Source of the DNA: Nitratireductor mangrovi
Lineage (GTDB): Bacteria; Pseudomonadota; Alphaproteobacteria; Rhizobiales; Rhizobiaceae
Assembly (NCBI RefSeq): GCF_007922615.2
Contig: NZ_CP042301.2
Span: 1,488,001 to 1,552,000, forward strand
DNA length: 64,000 bases
Reading direction: 5' to 3'
Shown here: positions 62,070 to 64,000 of the stretch, piece after piece
Numbering within the stretch: the stretch's first letter is position 1
Layout of the letters: each line of letters opens with the position of its first letter
Position numbers and translations under genes: made by a program
Notes under the pieces: generated by a model
The model's database searches: none
What the model was told of the DNA's origin: nothing
The model's input: only the letters and a program-made list of their open reading frames with translations

Positions 62070-62945
62070 CTACCCGCCCGGAGGCTTCGGCGGTGTCAAC
62101 TGTCGTCCCAGCATCCTGGCCTGCAGCACCAGTGCCAGCGTAAGCGAACAGGAGACGATGGTTGCCAGAATGAGGCTCCAACCATACTCGAAATGCGGCA
62201 GTAAGAGCGAGAATGCGGCTGAGAACACAGCCAGTCCTGCCGCGCCTTTCAGGGCGGCGTTCAAGGTACCTATCACATTCGCGGCTCCAAGTTTCTCGTG
62301 TAGCGTTACGGCAACCACGCCAAAGCCGATCGGGAAGGCAAGCAAGATACCGGAGAACTCTGGGCCAAGGCGGCTCGACATCGTCGTGACTGCCGCAACC
62401 AGCAGGCCGGCGAGACCGCCGCGAACAAGCAGCGTGGCCCACCCGATGGACGGCATGGCGGGTGCTGTGCCAAACGCGAGACGTCCCCCGAGCCAGATTG
62501 CGATCAACGTTACGGCTGCGAAGGCTGCAAGGCCCAAGAGTGGCGCGGGCGGAAGGTGGCTGACAGCGACCGCGGCAATCGACCAGACAATCACCGAGCA
62601 GCCTAGCGACCTGGCAACTCCATGCCTGCGCGCACATGCCATGTAGGTAAGAATGAATGCCTGCGTTCCGCACAGAGACCAGAGTGAGTGAGACGCCGCG
62701 TTGTTGACGAAATCAGGTGTGGAATGGAGGGAGAGAAAGTAGAAACCGGGGCCGATCACCACGGGCAAGCCTGCGAGCGCACCGCCGATGAATGGACCGA
62801 AATGATCGACGGCCCACGTTACCGCCATAACCACCGCAGCAGTGGCGGCCATGCGGAATGCGAGTTCGAACAATGGAAGCGCAACGAGTTCCTGCAATCG
62901 ATCCTCGATGTCGACGAGTCGAGCGTGCGCAGCACGCAACAGCAT
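62070..62945 (-). CDS. Hypothetical membrane protein with two similar halves
   Basis: The protein has 291 residues and about eight helices. Two related segments stand out, FGPFIGGALAGLPVVIGPGF (about 49-68) and LGPEFSGILLAFPIGFGVVA (about 206-225), each with a Gly-Pro...Gly...Pro pattern, suggesting an internal duplication as in many small carriers. The family name is not known to me. The start at 62945 gives a long amphipathic N-terminus; a later start cannot be excluded. It is divergent from a LysR gene 98 bp away and may be its target. Confidence 0.65.
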   Translation of the reverse strand: MLLRAAHARLVDIEDRLQELVALPLFELAFRMAATAAVVMAVTWAVDHFGPFIGGALAGLPVVIGPGFYFLSLHSTPDFVNNAASHSLWSLCGTQAFILTYMACARRHGVARSLGCSVIVWSIAAVAVSHLPPAPLLGLAAFAAVTLIAIWLGGRLAFGTAPAMPSIGWATLLVRGGLAGLLVAAVTTMSSRLGPEFSGILLAFPIGFGVVAVTLHEKLGAANVIGTLNAALKGAAGLAVFSAAFSLLLPHFEYGWSLILATIVSCSLTLALVLQARMLGRQLTPPKPPGG

Positions 62946-63043
62946 TTTGGCGTTGCGTCACTACGCTCTTCCGCTGCTATGATCCAGAGCGTTCGGGTTC
63001 CTGTTAAGGGCGAGGATGAGACTTCCCGAGTTTAGGTCGATAT

Positions 63044-63973
63044 ATGGATCTCAGGCAGCTTGGATACTTCGTGCGGGTGGTGGAGATGGGCAGCTTGACG
63101 CGGGCTGCGACCGTGCTCCGCATAGCGCAGCCGGCACTCGGGGTCCAGATCAAGAAGCTGGAGGGGGAGTTTGGCGCGCCTCTGTTGGTACGTCATTCGC
63201 GCGGTGTGGAGCCGACCGATGTCGGCGCATTATTGTTCGAGCAAGCCAAGGCATTGCTGGCGAACGCCGACGCCATAAAGAACAAGATCAACGACTATAA
63301 GGGGCCACCGCGCGGCCACGTTTCACTCGGCATACCGCCGATCGTGCATTCGGTGCCGATCGATGTCATCGAGCGCTGCAGGGCCGAATATCCGGAGATC
63401 TCGCTTACGATCGTTGAGGAGTTCTCTTCTTTCCTGGTCGAATGGATCGAGGACGGCCGACTCGATATGGCCTGCGCCTACGTCGATTCAATCCCACGCG
63501 ACATGCGCGGCGAGCGACTGCTGCGCGAGGACTTTCTGTTTGTTGGCGCACCGGGAATGATAGACGACAATGGCAGTGACATTTCATTCGACGAAATGGT
63601 GAAGCACCCGCTTATCCTGCCCGGCAAAGAAAACAGCTTGCGCCGACTACTGCACGATGCTGCCCTTCGCAACGGCGTCTCGCTTAGCGTTCCACTGCAA
63701 GTACGATCGCAGCCCCTGGTCAATGAACTGGTCGAGCGCTCATTCGGCTACACGATCCTACCTTACATGGCGGCGAGGCTGAAGATGGAGCAAGGTCGGT
63801 TCGTCGCGCGCCGCATCGTCAATCCCGTGGTCTCGACTGAGTTGCGGCTGATCTACCGCGAGCGCCGCACCTTCTCAAAGGCCGAGCGGGCGGTACGCGA
63901 GATCGTCACCAGCGCATTCAAGGACGAGATTACCCGTTCGCTCGCCTCGGGAAGCAGTTTCCTGCGCTACTGA
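63044..63973 (+). CDS. LysR family transcriptional regulator
   Basis: This is a 309-residue LysR regulator of the Nac/Cbl-like branch: HTH at about 3-58 (LGYFVRVVEMGSLTRAATVL; AQPALGVQIKKLEGEFG) and a substrate-binding domain from about 90 (GHVSLGIPPIVHSVPIDVIE). It begins 98 bp after the divergent membrane-protein start, so it probably regulates that gene, and perhaps the binding-protein/RraA/amidase run. It ends 27 bp before the window edge. Confidence 0.9.
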   Translation: MDLRQLGYFVRVVEMGSLTRAATVLRIAQPALGVQIKKLEGEFGAPLLVRHSRGVEPTDVGALLFEQAKALLANADAIKNKINDYKGPPRGHVSLGIPPIVHSVPIDVIERCRAEYPEISLTIVEEFSSFLVEWIEDGRLDMACAYVDSIPRDMRGERLLREDFLFVGAPGMIDDNGSDISFDEMVKHPLILPGKENSLRRLLHDAALRNGVSLSVPLQVRSQPLVNELVERSFGYTILPYMAARLKMEQGRFVARRIVNPVVSTELRLIYRERRTFSKAERAVREIVTSAFKDEITRSLASGSSFLRY

Positions 63974-64000
63974 CACTGGCGACTCCTACACGGCCGCGAT

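Noticed and set aside
1..64000. CRISPR array or complete insertion sequence
   Set aside because: No regularly spaced repeats and no intact transposase or integrase gene were found on either strand.

Overview
The window reads as a chromosomal stretch of an alphaproteobacterium of the Hyphomicrobiales (Rhizobiales), most like Mesorhizobium and other Phyllobacteriaceae. The grounds are high GC, the chain glmU-glmS-DUF502-recG-sdhE-mfd, an IalB-family periplasmic protein, a one-step phosphatidylcholine synthase, and many solute-binding-protein transporters and LysR/IclR regulators. Gene order is dense, with frequent ATGA/GTGA stop-start overlaps. The assignment rests on gene content only; no 16S gene or other typing marker is present.

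Layout. (1) 0.1-29.1 kb is core: tRNA-Lys, ccdA, glmU, glmS, a DUF502 protein, recG, sdhE, mfd, a DsbA-fold oxidoreductase, a YejA-like peptide-binding protein, an IalB-family protein, hspQ, an AEC carrier, a UbiH-type monooxygenase, a DUF2182-DUF1326 pair, phosphatidylcholine synthase, a quinone oxidoreductase, a complete nucleoside-type ABC importer (ATPase, two permeases, BMP lipoprotein-like binding protein), a GST, rimO and an uncharacterised membrane protein. (2) 29.2-35.6 kb is an aromatic-acid cluster: an IclR regulator divergent from a CoA-ester FAD hydroxylase, an aryl-CoA ligase, a fumarylpyruvate-hydrolase-like enzyme, gentisate 1,2-dioxygenase and a maleylpyruvate-isomerase-fold protein. 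It fits hydroxybenzoate -> CoA ester -> gentisyl-CoA -> gentisate -> maleylpyruvate -> fumarylpyruvate -> fumarate + pyruvate. (3) 35.6-43.8 kb is a second catabolic cluster: dienelactone hydrolase, TAXI-TRAP transporter, 2-pyrone-4,6-dicarboxylate lactonase, LysR, GalD tautomerase, GalC/LigK aldolase and GalB hydratase. This is the lower protocatechuate-4,5-cleavage/gallate route, without any ring-cleaving dioxygenase in view.

(4) 43.9-58.0 kb is accessory and visibly damaged. It starts with a LysR-type regulator carrying two tandem HTH domains. The 3' part of that gene is duplicated as a 192-bp direct repeat 2.4 kb downstream. Between the two copies lie a frameshifted hemolysin/CorC-family tail, an intact Na+/Ca2+ antiporter and an N-terminally truncated Kup. 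Then follow an AT-richer orphan membrane protein, a ParD/ParE toxin-antitoxin pair, and the remains of a serine-recombinase/ParB/ParB module whose pieces are out of order with one piece inverted. A wHTH-TPR regulator, a methyltransferase and a cupin/membrane/DsrE mini-operon are intact. A nitrilase fragment fused head-on to a phage-type nuclease fragment ends the region. (5) 58.1-64 kb is again catabolic: amidase, RraA-like aldolase/decarboxylase and an orphan ABC peptide-type binding protein in one minus-strand run, then a membrane protein divergent from a LysR regulator.

The most unusual signals are the shuffled and partly inverted ParB module, the diverged 192-bp repeat flanking a segment with broken genes at both ends, the maleylpyruvate-isomerase-fold protein that lacks all three zinc ligands, the tandem-HTH LysR regulator, and the transporter-plus-lower-pathway cluster that may serve imported pyrone dicarboxylate.
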